Positions 26,042-34,744 of a DNA stretch of 64,000 nucleotides are shown in pieces. A program made the translations under genes and the position numbers. A model generated the notes under the pieces. That model did no database searches, had not been told where the DNA came from, and worked only from the letters and a program-made list of their open reading frames with translations. Each line of letters begins with the position of its first letter. The first letter of the stretch is position 1. The stretch spans positions 1 to 64,000 of the forward strand of contig NZ_JNYZ01000012.1 of assembly GCF_000717335.1 (NCBI RefSeq). The letters are read 5' to 3'. Source of the DNA: Amycolatopsis jejuensis. GTDB taxonomy: Bacteria; Actinomycetota; Actinomycetes; Mycobacteriales; Pseudonocardiaceae.

Positions 26042-26159
26042 CCGGATTCCTCCGGCGGCCGCGTTCGGCGTGCTCTTCAATGGAGCATGCGGTGGATTCG
26101 GTCGTCTCAACCGGTGGCCCGCCGGGTGCCCTGCGACCCGGCCTCCCACGATGATCGTC

Positions 26160-26490
26160 GGAGGGCTCACCATGCTTCGAACGCGACCGCGTCGACGGTG
26201 AGTTGCGGGTGGCGTCGAGATACGAGCGCAGCGTCTCCCGGAGCACGTGCCCGCCGTCCGTGTCGGATGTCGTGGGTGTGAGACAGCGGTCCACCGGCAC
26301 CGCGCCGCCGTCGTCCGCCGAGGCCACGGCCAGTTGCAGCGACAGCCTTTCCGCGGTGAGCAAACCCGACCTCCCGAAGGCAAGGCCCACGCCGAGGACC
26401 TGGCTCGCGCGCCGGAACGACGTCGGCAGGTCGGCTAGTTCGGCAACCGGTCCGACGGCCACCGCGAGATGCTCGGGGATCACCGGCGAC
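26160..26490 (-). pseudogene. Tentative PucR-type regulator remnant
   Basis: On the minus strand a fragment reads 'EHLAVAVGPVAELADLPTSF', then 'SGLLTAERLSLQLAVASADD' and 'HVLRETLRSYLDAT'. This pattern is like the region before the C-terminal helix-turn-helix of PucR/CdaR-type regulators. No intact start or complete DNA-binding domain follows. The assignment rests on pattern likeness only. Confidence 0.35.
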
Positions 26491-26573
26491 GTCGCCCACG
26501 AAGATGCCCAGCAGGGAGGGCGCGTGACGAGTTGTCCGCGCGACCAGTTCGGTCAGGGCGCCGCGCTCGGCCG

Positions 26574-27113
26574 TGGCACGCCGCGGGCATCCCGCTACTC
26601 GTGGGCAACACCCGCGACGAGGCCGTCCTGCACCTCGGGACCGCTGTTGCCACCAGGCTGCTCGGCGGGATCCTCGAAGGGTTCGGCTCGCGCGGCCCCG
26701 TCATCGAGGTGACCTATCGCCGGGTCTGCCCGGATGCCCCGGACGAGCGGCTCGCCACCGCCCATCGTCGGTGACGCCGCGCTGCGCTACCCCGCGTTCG
26801 CCGTCGTCCGCGCAGAGGTCTTCTGCTACCGCTTCGACCAGCCCACCGTCCGCGACGGGCGGCCGCTCGGCGCCGAGCTTCCCCACCTGTTCGACCCCGG
26901 GGAAACCGCGGCGGGCCGCACCTGGCGGGCGAGGTCGACGCCGAGCGGGTGCGGGCGGCGTGGGCGGCCTTCGCGACCACCGGACGACCTCGGCCTCCGC
27001 ACGGGGAATGGCCGCGCCACAGCGTCCGGCAGCCGACGGCGTTGGCGATGTCGGCCACGGGCTTCACCCCCGTGACCGAGCCACTCGCCGCGATCTGGCT
27101 GCCGCCGACCTGA
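26574..27113 (+). pseudogene. Carboxylesterase (type B) C-terminal remnant
   Basis: Three successive frames give the C-terminal third of a carboxylesterase. First comes 'AAGIPLLVGNTRDEAVLHLG'. After a shift near 26762 the frame reads 'IVGDAALRYPAFAVVRAEVF' and 'RPLGAELPHLFDPGE'. After a shift back near 26918 it reads 'HLAGEVDAERVRAAWAAFAT' and 'EPLAAIWLPPT' to TGA. The catalytic serine half is absent. It is a truncated and frameshifted relic. Confidence 0.68.
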
Positions 27114-27253
27114 CCGAACCGCCTTCTCCCGACCGGAGGAACAGGTGACCCAGCCCACTCCGTTTGCGGATTTCGCCCCGAATGCAACGCTGTCACCACG
27201 ACCGGGGACAAGTGGTTGTGACAACAGTTGCGGATCAAGGCTGGGGGTGGGGG

Positions 27254-27847
27254 ATGCCGGCTGACGTCCCGGGTTCCCCCGACGGCGATCAGGGCCTGTG
27301 GGAGCAGGCGGCCACCGGGGACGTCCAGGCGTTCGGGGTGCTCTTCGACCGGCACGCTGCCGCCGTGTGGAACTACGCCTACCGGCTGACCGGGTCCTGG
27401 GCTACCGCCGAGGACCTGACCTCGTTGACCTTTCTCACGGCGTGGCGACGGCTCCGCGAGGTGACGTTGGTGAACGACAGCGCGCGGCCGTGGCTGTACA
27501 CCGTCACCGCCAACTTGGCTCGTCGCGAGCAGCGGCGGCTCGGGCGGTTTGCGGCGGCGTTGACGAGGCTGCCGCGGGCGGCCGTCGTGCGGGATCATGC
27601 TGAGGACGTGGCTGGGCGGGTCGATGCGGACCGGCGGTTGCGGACCGTGCTGGGGGCCGTCGCGAAGCTGCCTCGGGCCGAGCGGAGGGCGGTCGAGCTT
27701 TGCCTGCTGGGCTCGCTTTCGACGGCCGATGCTGCGGCGGTGCTCGGGATCGCCGAGCCGAGTGTGCGGGCGCGGATCTCCCGCGCGCGCAGCCGGTTGC
27801 GCACGTTCCTGCAGGACACCGACGTACTGACCGGGGAGGAGTTCTGA
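27254..27847 (+). CDS. ECF RNA polymerase sigma factor
   Basis: Sigma-70 family, extracytoplasmic-function type, 197 residues. Region 2 is seen in 'FDRHAAAVWNYAYRLTGSWA' and 'AEDLTSLTFLTAWRRL', and region 4 in 'LPRAERRAVELCLLGSLSTA' with 'SVRARISRARSRLRTFL'. It overlaps the next gene, a membrane protein that likely restrains it, by one base. The frame is open upstream; the ATG preceding 'MPADVPGSPDGDQ' gives a normal ECF length. Targets are not evident. Confidence 0.88.
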   Translation: MPADVPGSPDGDQGLWEQAATGDVQAFGVLFDRHAAAVWNYAYRLTGSWATAEDLTSLTFLTAWRRLREVTLVNDSARPWLYTVTANLARREQRRLGRFAAALTRLPRAAVVRDHAEDVAGRVDADRRLRTVLGAVAKLPRAERRAVELCLLGSLSTADAAAVLGIAEPSVRARISRARSRLRTFLQDTDVLTGEEF

Positions 27848-28560
27848 TGTCCGACGACCTGAACCTGCCCCCGGACCGGCCGATGCCGGACCTCCTCAAG
27901 GAATCCATGTGGAACCGGCTCGCGCCGGAGCTGCGCAGGCCGCGGCGGAAGGTGGGGCGGCCGTTGGCGGTTGCCGCGGCTGTCGGGGCTTTTGCGTTGG
28001 GCGCGGTGCTCGTGTTCGCGCCGGTGCGGCAGGTGGCTCCGGAAATGACGCACGTGCCGGTCGGCACTGCGCCGGATGCCGCGGACTGGCAGCGGCTCAG
28101 GGAATGCCTCGACAGTGCGCGCGGTCTTGGCATCACCCCGCCCGACCCGAAGGGCTGGCGGCCGTCGCTCAAGATCAAGGCGAATGCCAATCATTCCTCG
28201 TACCTGTTCATACGCACCGAAATCGCGACTGCGAGGTGCCTTCTCGAGCCAGGCAATCCGGCCGTGCTTGCCGGGACCACCTCAGTCCAGCTTGCCGGAG
28301 AGAACCTCCTGACCAGCTTCCGCTCCGTCGAGCACTACCCCGTGCACTCCCTCTTCTCCAACGACGGCCTCGTGACGGGAATGGCCGGCAACGACGTGGA
28401 ATCGGTCGCCTTGATCGCGCCGGACAATTCCCTGATCCCGGCTGTGCTGATGGACGGGTTCTATGCGGTCGACGTTCCGGATGGGTTTCCGCGGGTTTCC
28501 CAGCTCCGGATCCAAGTGAAACTGTACGACGGGCAAGTGCTGACCGCGTACGCCGCTTAG
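27847..28560 (+). CDS. Single-pass membrane protein, likely anti-sigma partner
   Basis: Protein of 237 residues with a short cytoplasmic N-terminus ('MSDDLNLPPDRPMPDLLKES'), one membrane helix ('PLAVAAAVGAFALGAVLVFA') and an extracytoplasmic domain with two cysteines. Its ATG overlaps the sigma factor stop (TGATG), and this order, sigma then membrane protein, is typical of an anti-sigma factor. No zinc-binding anti-sigma motif is visible, so the role is inferred from position. Confidence 0.75.
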   Translation: MSDDLNLPPDRPMPDLLKESMWNRLAPELRRPRRKVGRPLAVAAAVGAFALGAVLVFAPVRQVAPEMTHVPVGTAPDAADWQRLRECLDSARGLGITPPDPKGWRPSLKIKANANHSSYLFIRTEIATARCLLEPGNPAVLAGTTSVQLAGENLLTSFRSVEHYPVHSLFSNDGLVTGMAGNDVESVALIAPDNSLIPAVLMDGFYAVDVPDGFPRVSQLRIQVKLYDGQVLTAYAA

Positions 28561-28579
28561 CCGAGTAAAGGAATTCGAA

Positions 28580-30091
28580 ATGTCACTGGGGCTGAGTGCG
28601 CCCGAAATCACCCGGGAACAGCCTGGTCCGGCGGGGCGACCACGGTATCTGCTGCCGGTCACGACGGCCGTGTTGTCGACGCTGTTCTTTTTCCTGGTGC
28701 ACGGGCACCTGATCGATGACACCTACATCACCTTGAGTTACGCGCGAAATCTGGCTTTTCACGGCACCTGGGGATTGCTGTCCGACAGTGTTTCGAATAC
28801 CGCGACGTCACCGCTCAATGTCCTTTCCCTGGCCGCGTTGACCTTCATTCTGCGTGACGCGGTTTCCGCCGCGGGGGTCCTCTATGTCGGATGCCAGATG
28901 CTGCTCGTGCTGGCATTGCGCAGAGCAGGCAGGTCCACCGGATTACCCGGCTGGTTCCCGATGCTGACCATCGCGGCGCTGACGGTGAACCCGCTTCTGG
29001 TGTCCTCGATCGGGCTGGAGGTCGAACTCGGTGCGACGGCACTCGCCTGGCTGCTCGTCTTCTCGATCGAACGGCGGCCGTTCGCGTTCGGCCTGGTCGC
29101 CGGTGCGGTTGCGCTGATCCGGGTCGACCTGCTGATTTTCGTCGCGATCATTTTCCTTGCCCGCAAACACTTCTGGCTCGACGCGCGGCGTAGCTTCCAA
29201 GGTGCCGCGCTGGTCGCGCTGCCGTGGTTCGGGTTCAGCTGGATCGTGCTGGGGGCAGCGGTCCCGGACACCGTCATCATCAAAACTCTGCAAGGCGCAC
29301 TGCGATTCTGGGGCGAGTGGCAATTCGGCAACGGGTACCGGATGTACTGGGGAGGAATGCCGCTGCAGACGGTGCTTTCGTTCTTGCCGCTGGGTTTGGC
29401 AGTGCTGGCCGGGCTGTGGTGGGTGGTACTTGCCTTGCGCGGCAACGAAACCAGCCGTCGGCTGCTGCCGTTCGCGGTGCTCGCGATTGCCGGAGCGGCG
29501 TACACCCTGGCGTACGTACAGCTGAAAGTACCGCCGTATCACTGGTACTACGGCCCCGGCATCATCGCCGCGACGGTGTTCGGGTGCGCCGTCGTCGCCG
29601 GCTTCGCCCATCGTGTTCAGCGGATTGCGGGTGCCGTCGTCATCGTGGCCTTGGTCGGCGCCAGCGTGATCGCGTACGCCGGAGCCGGGCTGCCTCGCGC
29701 ATTCGCTCCGCTGACCACGAACTACACGACGAGCGCGCAGTACGCCGAGATCGGCCGGGAGGTCGGCAGGCTGGCGGACGGGAGGACGGTCGCCAGCGCC
29801 GGTGAGATCGGGGTGCTCGCCTACAACTGCGACTGCACGATCATCGACGTCTTCTCCGACCGCGGCCGGATGCCACAAGCGATCGCCGACCTGGAAGCCC
29901 ACACCGGACACCTGTCACGGGGTCTGCTGCGCGTGAACTTCGCCTTCTTCGACTACGGGTTGCAGCCGCGGAAACCGGAACTCGCCCTGATCCGCAAGAG
30001 CGGACCGCCGCCGCCGGGCTACCTCGGCCGGTGGGTGATCTCGGCGCCGCTCTACGAGACCACGCAGCTGTACCTGGTCCCCGCGGAGTAG
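28580..30091 (+). CDS. GT-C-fold membrane glycosyltransferase-like protein
   Basis: Polytopic membrane protein of 503 residues with ten or more hydrophobic helices and a C-terminal extracytoplasmic part. The first loop holds 'HLIDDTYITLSYARNLAFHG' (Asp46-Asp47). This double aspartate is the mark of GT-C transferases such as the mycobacterial arabinofuranosyltransferase AftB. Such enzymes use polyprenyl-phosphate sugars to extend cell-wall polysaccharides. It follows the sigma/anti-sigma pair by 19 bases and may belong to its regulon. The donor sugar is unknown. Confidence 0.75.
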   Translation: MSLGLSAPEITREQPGPAGRPRYLLPVTTAVLSTLFFFLVHGHLIDDTYITLSYARNLAFHGTWGLLSDSVSNTATSPLNVLSLAALTFILRDAVSAAGVLYVGCQMLLVLALRRAGRSTGLPGWFPMLTIAALTVNPLLVSSIGLEVELGATALAWLLVFSIERRPFAFGLVAGAVALIRVDLLIFVAIIFLARKHFWLDARRSFQGAALVALPWFGFSWIVLGAAVPDTVIIKTLQGALRFWGEWQFGNGYRMYWGGMPLQTVLSFLPLGLAVLAGLWWVVLALRGNETSRRLLPFAVLAIAGAAYTLAYVQLKVPPYHWYYGPGIIAATVFGCAVVAGFAHRVQRIAGAVVIVALVGASVIAYAGAGLPRAFAPLTTNYTTSAQYAEIGREVGRLADGRTVASAGEIGVLAYNCDCTIIDVFSDRGRMPQAIADLEAHTGHLSRGLLRVNFAFFDYGLQPRKPELALIRKSGPPPPGYLGRWVISAPLYETTQLYLVPAE

Positions 30092-30112
30092 CGAGAACTA
30101 CCCCTTGGCAAA

Positions 30113-30133
30113 ACTTACATCAGAACTGTAATC
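30113..30133. promoter_or_regulatory. MerR-type operator before the NCS1 permease
   Basis: The dyad ACTTACA-N7-TGTAATC lies 34 bases before the permease ATG. It shares arm sequence and seven-base spacing with the perfect dyad in the regulator/operon promoter at 32464-32484, with two mismatches in the right arm. This links the permease to the same regulator. Confidence 0.7.
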
Positions 30134-30167
30134 TCTGGCTCTCCCTTCGAGCAGCCGGAGAGTGGCC

Positions 30168-31616
30168 ATGACCTCAGCATCACCTGCCCCACGCGGGGGG
30201 ATCGAGTTGCACTCGATCGACTACGTGCCGCGGGGGGAGCGCCATGGCAAGGCTTGGCATCAGGCGCCGTTCTGGTTCACCGGCGAGTTCGTCATCACCA
30301 CGGCGGTCACCGGGTTCGTCGGGCCGCTGAGCGGGCTCAGCTTCGGCTGGTCCGCGCTCAGCGTCGTGCTCGGTGTCCTGTTCGGCACGTTCTTCATGGC
30401 CTTCCATGCCAACCAGGGCCCCACCATGGGCCTGCCCCAGATGATCCAGTCGCGTGCGCAGTTCGGGTCCCGTGGCGTGATTCTGCCGCTACTGCTCGTG
30501 ATGGGGATGTACATCGGGCTCACCGTGTTCGGCGTGATCCTGGCGACGGAAGCCATCCAGACCGTGCTGCCCGGCGGGCCGTGGCTCTGGTACCCGGTGG
30601 TCATCGTCGCCGCGGCCGGCGTCGCGATTGTCGGGTACGACCTGTTGCACCTGCTCCTTCGCTGGCTCACCTTCCTGGTCGTACCGATTTTCGGGATCAT
30701 CACGATCATTGCCGTGGTGACGCTGGAACCGTCCGGCGGCAGCTCGTTCTCCGTCACCGGGTTCCTCGCGCAGTTCGGCGTCGCGGCCGGGTACCAGATC
30801 GGGTACGCGGTGTACGTTTCCGACTATTCCCGTTACCTGCCCGCGAAAACGCCTGCCCGCCAGGTGATCGGGTGGACCTACCTCGGTGCCGTGCTCGGCT
30901 CGATCTGGCTGATGGTGCTCGGTTCGCTCATTGCCAGCTCGCTGCCCAACCCGGACGCGGTCGGCAGCCTGCGGCAGGTCGGCGACTCGTGGTTCGGTGG
31001 CTTCGGCACTTTCGCCGTGGTGGCCACGATCGTGCCGTCGTGCATTGCGATCATGGGCGTGAACTCCTACGGCGCCATGCTGTCCGCATTGTCCATTGTG
31101 GAGGGATTCCGCAAGATCCGGCCGACCCGCGGCTGGCGCGTGCTCGGGATCGCGCTGTGCGCCGGGGCCTCGGTCGCGATCGCGACGGTGATGCCGGCCG
31201 ACTTCGTGGGCAGCTTCAGCGGTTTCATCACCTTGCTGCTGTACGCGCTCGTGCCGTGGACCGCGGTCAACCTGGTCGATTACTACGTGGTCCGGCGGGG
31301 CCACTACGCGATCGCGGAAATCCTTGCCCAGGACGGGATTTACGGCCGGTGGGGCTGGCGCGGTCTCGGCGCGTACCTGCTCGGGATGGCCGCGATGGTG
31401 CCGTTCATGGTGACGCCGTTCTACGTCGGCCCGGTCGCGGAAGCGCTCGGCGGCGCGGACATCGCGTTCGCAGTCGGGTTGCTGGTGGGCGGTCTCGCGT
31501 ACTTCCTGATGGCGCGCGGCCACGACCTCACCCTCGAACAGGCCGCGATCGCCCGCAGCGAAGCGTTGCTGGAACCCGGTGAGCTCGTCAGTGACGGCGC
31601 CGCGCCAGCATCGTGA
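30168..31616 (+). CDS. NCS1-family nucleobase/cytosine-type permease
   Basis: Membrane transporter of 482 residues with about twelve helices. Family features include 'GKAWHQAPFWFTGEFVITTA', the substrate-region 'AAGYQIGYAVYVSDYSRYLP' and 'LLLYALVPWTAVNLVDYYVV'. NCS1 proteins import purines, pyrimidines, hydantoins, allantoin or thiamine-like compounds with sodium or protons. This fits uptake of the substrate degraded by the neighbouring operon. Its last 29 bases overlap the convergent regulator gene tail to tail. GGAG precedes the ATG. Confidence 0.92.
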   Translation: MTSASPAPRGGIELHSIDYVPRGERHGKAWHQAPFWFTGEFVITTAVTGFVGPLSGLSFGWSALSVVLGVLFGTFFMAFHANQGPTMGLPQMIQSRAQFGSRGVILPLLLVMGMYIGLTVFGVILATEAIQTVLPGGPWLWYPVVIVAAAGVAIVGYDLLHLLLRWLTFLVVPIFGIITIIAVVTLEPSGGSSFSVTGFLAQFGVAAGYQIGYAVYVSDYSRYLPAKTPARQVIGWTYLGAVLGSIWLMVLGSLIASSLPNPDAVGSLRQVGDSWFGGFGTFAVVATIVPSCIAIMGVNSYGAMLSALSIVEGFRKIRPTRGWRVLGIALCAGASVAIATVMPADFVGSFSGFITLLLYALVPWTAVNLVDYYVVRRGHYAIAEILAQDGIYGRWGWRGLGAYLLGMAAMVPFMVTPFYVGPVAEALGGADIAFAVGLLVGGLAYFLMARGHDLTLEQAAIARSEALLEPGELVSDGAAPAS

Positions 31617-32421
31617 CGGTGCTCGACACTTCCTGCTCGTCCCATGCACCGGCAGGCAGTTGCTCGATCCACACCGCCTTCATTGCCGCTGTACCTCGGT
31701 TCTCCCAGGCAAATTCGCTCCCGCCCGGCATGCTGAGCGCGTCCCCGGTGCCGACAACCAGGTCCTCGTCGCCGCGGGACACGGTCAGCTCGCCTTCGGT
31801 GACCAGGACCAGCGTTTCGCCGGGCCGGGCGTAAGAGCCGCCGGAGTTTTCGCCGGGCGGGACGGTGAGCAGCGCGGCTTCGAAAGCGTGTCCGGGCAAC
31901 ACCAATTCCTCCCACAGCACACCGCCGGCGAACTCGCCACGCGCCCGCTCGTCGTTGCGCACGATGTGCGAATCCTTCGCGTGGTGGTCGGCGAGGGCGG
32001 TCATCGGGAGCAGGTACGCGTCCGCGACCCGCGCGGCGAACTGTGTGGTGACCGCTGCTTCGCCGCGCTCGACCGACGACAGGAACGACGACGACACCCC
32101 GATTCGCTGCGCGGCTTCCTTGATGGACATCCCGCGGTCCTTGCGCACCGCGCGCAGCGTCGGGCCGTGCCACTGCGGTGGCGTGGTGGCGGCCGTGCGG
32201 CCGAGTGCGGTGCGAATGGCCGCCGGGTTCCAGCCGTGCTGCTGGCGCAACCGCACGATCGTGAGTGCCCGGTCGAGGTGGTCCTGGGTGTAGCGGCGGT
32301 GCCCGCCGTCGCTGCGCTCGGGGATGAGCAGCTCCTTGGCCTCCCACACGCGCAGCGTCTGCGTGCTCACGCCCGCGGCCTCGGCGACCTCGCCGATGGT
32401 CAGGTAACCCGGTTCTGCCAT
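31588..32421 (-). CDS. Triple-domain regulator: MerR HTH + XRE HTH + cupin
   Basis: Protein of 277 residues with an unusual order of domains. Residues 5-72 form a MerR-type winged helix ('LTIGEVAEAAGVSTQTLRVW', 'GHRRYTQDHLDRAL'). Residues 86-140 form a Cro/CI helix-turn-helix ('MSIKEAAQRIGVSSSFLSSV'). Residues 180-252 form a cupin ligand domain ('PGETLVLVTEGELTVSRGDE'). It lies between the permease and the catabolic operon, divergent from the latter, and probably senses the pathway substrate. This ATG starts just before the MerR domain; a longer upstream frame would run over the operator. Confidence 0.9.
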   Translation of the reverse strand: MAEPGYLTIGEVAEAAGVSTQTLRVWEAKELLIPERSDGGHRRYTQDHLDRALTIVRLRQQHGWNPAAIRTALGRTAATTPPQWHGPTLRAVRKDRGMSIKEAAQRIGVSSSFLSSVERGEAAVTTQFAARVADAYLLPMTALADHHAKDSHIVRNDERARGEFAGGVLWEELVLPGHAFEAALLTVPPGENSGGSYARPGETLVLVTEGELTVSRGDEDLVVGTGDALSMPGGSEFAWENRGTAAMKAVWIEQLPAGAWDEQEVSSTVTMLARRRH

Positions 32422-32456
32422 GTGCCGGAGTCTACGGGTATCCGCCCGGGCGGTGG

Positions 32457-32484
32457 TTGTAATACTTACAAGTTCATTGTAAGT
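32457..32484. promoter_or_regulatory. Overlapping operator dyads in the divergent promoter
   Basis: The perfect dyad ACTTACA-N7-TGTAAGT (32464-32484) overlaps a second one, TTGTAA-TAC-TTACAA (32457-32471). The right edge is seven bases before the hydrolase ATG, so the mRNA leader must be very short. The same core appears before the permease. MerR-type regulators bind such dyads. Confidence 0.78.
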
Positions 32485-32491
32485 TCGAGGC

Positions 32492-33259
32492 ATGGTCTCG
32501 ATCACCGGCCCGGCCGGTTCCCTTTCGGTCGACGTCTCCGGTGCGGCCGATGGCGAGATGGTGCTGTTCATCCATCCCGCCAACCTGTCTGCCGCGTCGT
32601 GGTCGGCGGTCGCGCAGCGAATCGATACCCGCTGGCTCGCGGTGGATCTGCGGGCGCACGGCGGTTCGGCGCGGTCGGCTGACCTGGGGGTGGCGCAGTG
32701 GGCGGAGGATTGCCTGGCGGTGCTCGATCAGCTGCATTCCGGGCCGGTGCACCTGGTCGGCGGGTCGGTCGGTGCGGCGGTGGCGATCGAGGTCGCTGCG
32801 CGCCGTGCGGAGGTCGTGCGTTCGGTGACGACGGTCGGCGGCGGCTTTCTGCCGGGTACCGGACCGGAACTGCTGGACGCCATCGCCACGCTCGGGCCCT
32901 TCGAAGCCTTGCAGCAACACGCCGTTGGGGAGGCTTTGGCGCCCGGCGTGTCGGCGGCGTTGGTGGCCCAGGTGACCGCGGACCTCAGCCGGAACGACGC
33001 GGCGACCACTGCCGCAATCTGGCAGGCGGCGCTGGACACTGACGTCCGGCCGGTGCTGGACGCGGTACGAGCGCCGCTGCGGGTGGTGGTCGGCGAGCAC
33101 GACACCGGGATCGAGGAATCGCGCATCGTGGCGCGGCTGACCGGCGCGCGGCTGGTCGAGCTGCCCGGGGTCGGCCATCTGCCCATGTATGAAGCCCCCG
33201 CCGTGCTCACTGAGCACATTGGACTGTCTATTTCGGACTCAAGAGGAGGACGGCCATGA
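32492..33259 (+). CDS. Alpha/beta-fold hydrolase
   Basis: Protein of 255 residues, first gene of the catabolic operon. The triad is Ser92 in 'LVGGSVGAAVAIE', Asp in 'VVVGEHDTG' and His in 'LPGVGHLPMYEAP'. It resembles 3-oxoadipate enol-lactonase-like esterases. It may open a lactone, ester or activated amide made by the neighbouring oxidoreductase (inference). Its end overlaps the next gene by four bases. Confidence 0.9.
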   Translation: MVSITGPAGSLSVDVSGAADGEMVLFIHPANLSAASWSAVAQRIDTRWLAVDLRAHGGSARSADLGVAQWAEDCLAVLDQLHSGPVHLVGGSVGAAVAIEVAARRAEVVRSVTTVGGGFLPGTGPELLDAIATLGPFEALQQHAVGEALAPGVSAALVAQVTADLSRNDAATTAAIWQAALDTDVRPVLDAVRAPLRVVVGEHDTGIEESRIVARLTGARLVELPGVGHLPMYEAPAVLTEHIGLSISDSRGGRP

Positions 33260-33795
33260 GTGCTGCCCGTACCGCGCCCGCTGCGGACGTCGACGAAATC
33301 CTGCGCCTGCACCGGGAATGGTGGGAGTCGAACGAGAACTGGGACATTCCGCGGATGGCCGCGGTGTTCCCGGATCCCGGTGACGAGTACCTGATGTTCA
33401 ACTTCAACGGCCACACCTACTACAACCTCGCCGAGAAAACGGCGCTGTGGGAATGGTATCGGGACAAGACCGGGCAGGACGGCGGCTTGGTCGTGAAGGT
33501 GCTGCGGCTCGAAGTTCGCGGCGACACCGCGTGGCTCGCCGCCGAGGGCAGCATCGGGACGTACATGTACGACGGTGGCGAGTGGACAGTCGACGGCGTT
33601 CCGGGACATCGCTTCCGGGCCACCGAGATCTATCACCGCGACCGCGGCGACGGCACGCCGGAATGGCGGATGTGGCACACGCACATCAGCGCACCGGCGC
33701 CGGACGACGAGCCGCGACCCGGGTTCGGGGACACCACCGACCAGCGCGGCCTCGGCTGGGTGCCGTGGCAGATCGAGCCGGTGCGCGATGCCTGA
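33256..33795 (+). CDS. NTF2/SnoaL-like protein
   Basis: Protein of 179 residues with an NTF2-like cone fold pattern: 'EILRLHREWWESNENWDIPR' near the start, 'WLAAEGSIGTYMYDGGEW' in the middle and 'FRATEIYHRDRGDGTPEWRM' near the end. SnoaL-like proteins act as small isomerases, hydrolases or ring-dioxygenase partners. GAGGAGG lies before the ATG. It is translationally coupled to both neighbours, so it serves the same pathway; its reaction is unknown. Confidence 0.82.
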   Translation: MSAARTAPAADVDEILRLHREWWESNENWDIPRMAAVFPDPGDEYLMFNFNGHTYYNLAEKTALWEWYRDKTGQDGGLVVKVLRLEVRGDTAWLAAEGSIGTYMYDGGEWTVDGVPGHRFRATEIYHRDRGDGTPEWRMWHTHISAPAPDDEPRPGFGDTTDQRGLGWVPWQIEPVRDA

Positions 33796-34744
33796 GCTGG
33801 GATTTCTACTCGGCAGCACGGAAGATCCGGCGCAGATCGTCGCCACCGCGAAGGCGGCGGAACGAGCTGGGGTCGACGAATTGTGGCTGGGTGAGGATTA
33901 CTTCTTCGCGGGTGGAATTGCCGCGGCGGGCGCGCTGCTCGCTTCGACGTCGTTGCCGGTCGGAATCGGGATTGTCCCGGCGGTCACGCGTCATCCGGCG
34001 TTGCTCGCCATGGAATTGGCGACGCTCGCCGGAATTTACCCGGGGCGCGTATACGGCGGAATCGGCGCCGGGGTGCCGGAATGGCTGGACGGAATGGCGT
34101 TGCGGCCCAAGGCATTGCTGAGTTCGGTACGGAACACGCTGCGGGCTGTCCGGGATCTGCACGCGGGTAAGACGGTCACGGTGGAGCACGAAACCTTTGC
34201 CGCGCAGGAGATCGCACTCCATTGTCCGCCGGTCGAGCCGCCACCGTTGTATGTCGGCGCGAGTGGGCCGAAGGCCTTGGCGATGTCGGGTGCCGAGGCG
34301 GATGGAAGTGTGCTGTCCGTGCTCACCGACGCCGATTACGTCCGGTGGGCCAGTGAACAGATCGGGGTTGGCGGTCGGCCACATCGGCTTGTCGGGTATG
34401 CGTTTTGCGCGGTCGACGACGATGCCGAAGCAGCGCGGGAATCGTTGCGGGAATTGGTCGGGTTGTATTTGCTCACCGGGCCGCGTAATGCGATCACGCA
34501 GGTACAAGGTATTGCGGACCAAGCTGAAGGGCTCGCTGAGCTTGGGCTGGAAGAGGGTACCGCGCGTATTCCGCACGACCTCATCGATCGGCTCACCATT
34601 GCCGGGCCGGCGGAGTATTGCGCAGAACGCATTGCCGAGCTCGGTGCGGCCGGGGCAGACGCGATTGTCCTTGCCACGGCACCGGAAACGCAGGTCGAGG
34701 AAACAATCCGGGCCGTCGCGCGGGCAATGGGGAGGACGACGTGA
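33788..34744 (+). CDS. Luciferase-like (LLM class) flavin/F420-dependent oxidoreductase
   Basis: TIM-barrel enzyme of 318 residues. Family motifs include 'AAERAGVDELWLGEDYFF', 'ALLASTSLPVGIGIVPAVTR', 'HPALLAMELATLAG' and 'PPLYVGASGPKALAMSG'. The short length and Mer-like pattern suggest F420H2 or FMN use. LLM enzymes oxygenate or reduce heterocycles, for example uracil by RutA. It overlaps the gene before by eight bases and the DUF1028 gene by four (GTGA). Confidence 0.9.
   Translation: MPELGFLLGSTEDPAQIVATAKAAERAGVDELWLGEDYFFAGGIAAAGALLASTSLPVGIGIVPAVTRHPALLAMELATLAGIYPGRVYGGIGAGVPEWLDGMALRPKALLSSVRNTLRAVRDLHAGKTVTVEHETFAAQEIALHCPPVEPPPLYVGASGPKALAMSGAEADGSVLSVLTDADYVRWASEQIGVGGRPHRLVGYAFCAVDDDAEAARESLRELVGLYLLTGPRNAITQVQGIADQAEGLAELGLEEGTARIPHDLIDRLTIAGPAEYCAERIAELGAAGADAIVLATAPETQVEETIRAVARAMGRTT

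Noticed and set aside
19021..27250. Classic integrative element with duplicated tRNA end
   Set aside because: No integrase gene and no second copy of the tRNA-Arg 3' end were found, so only a looser island hypothesis is kept.
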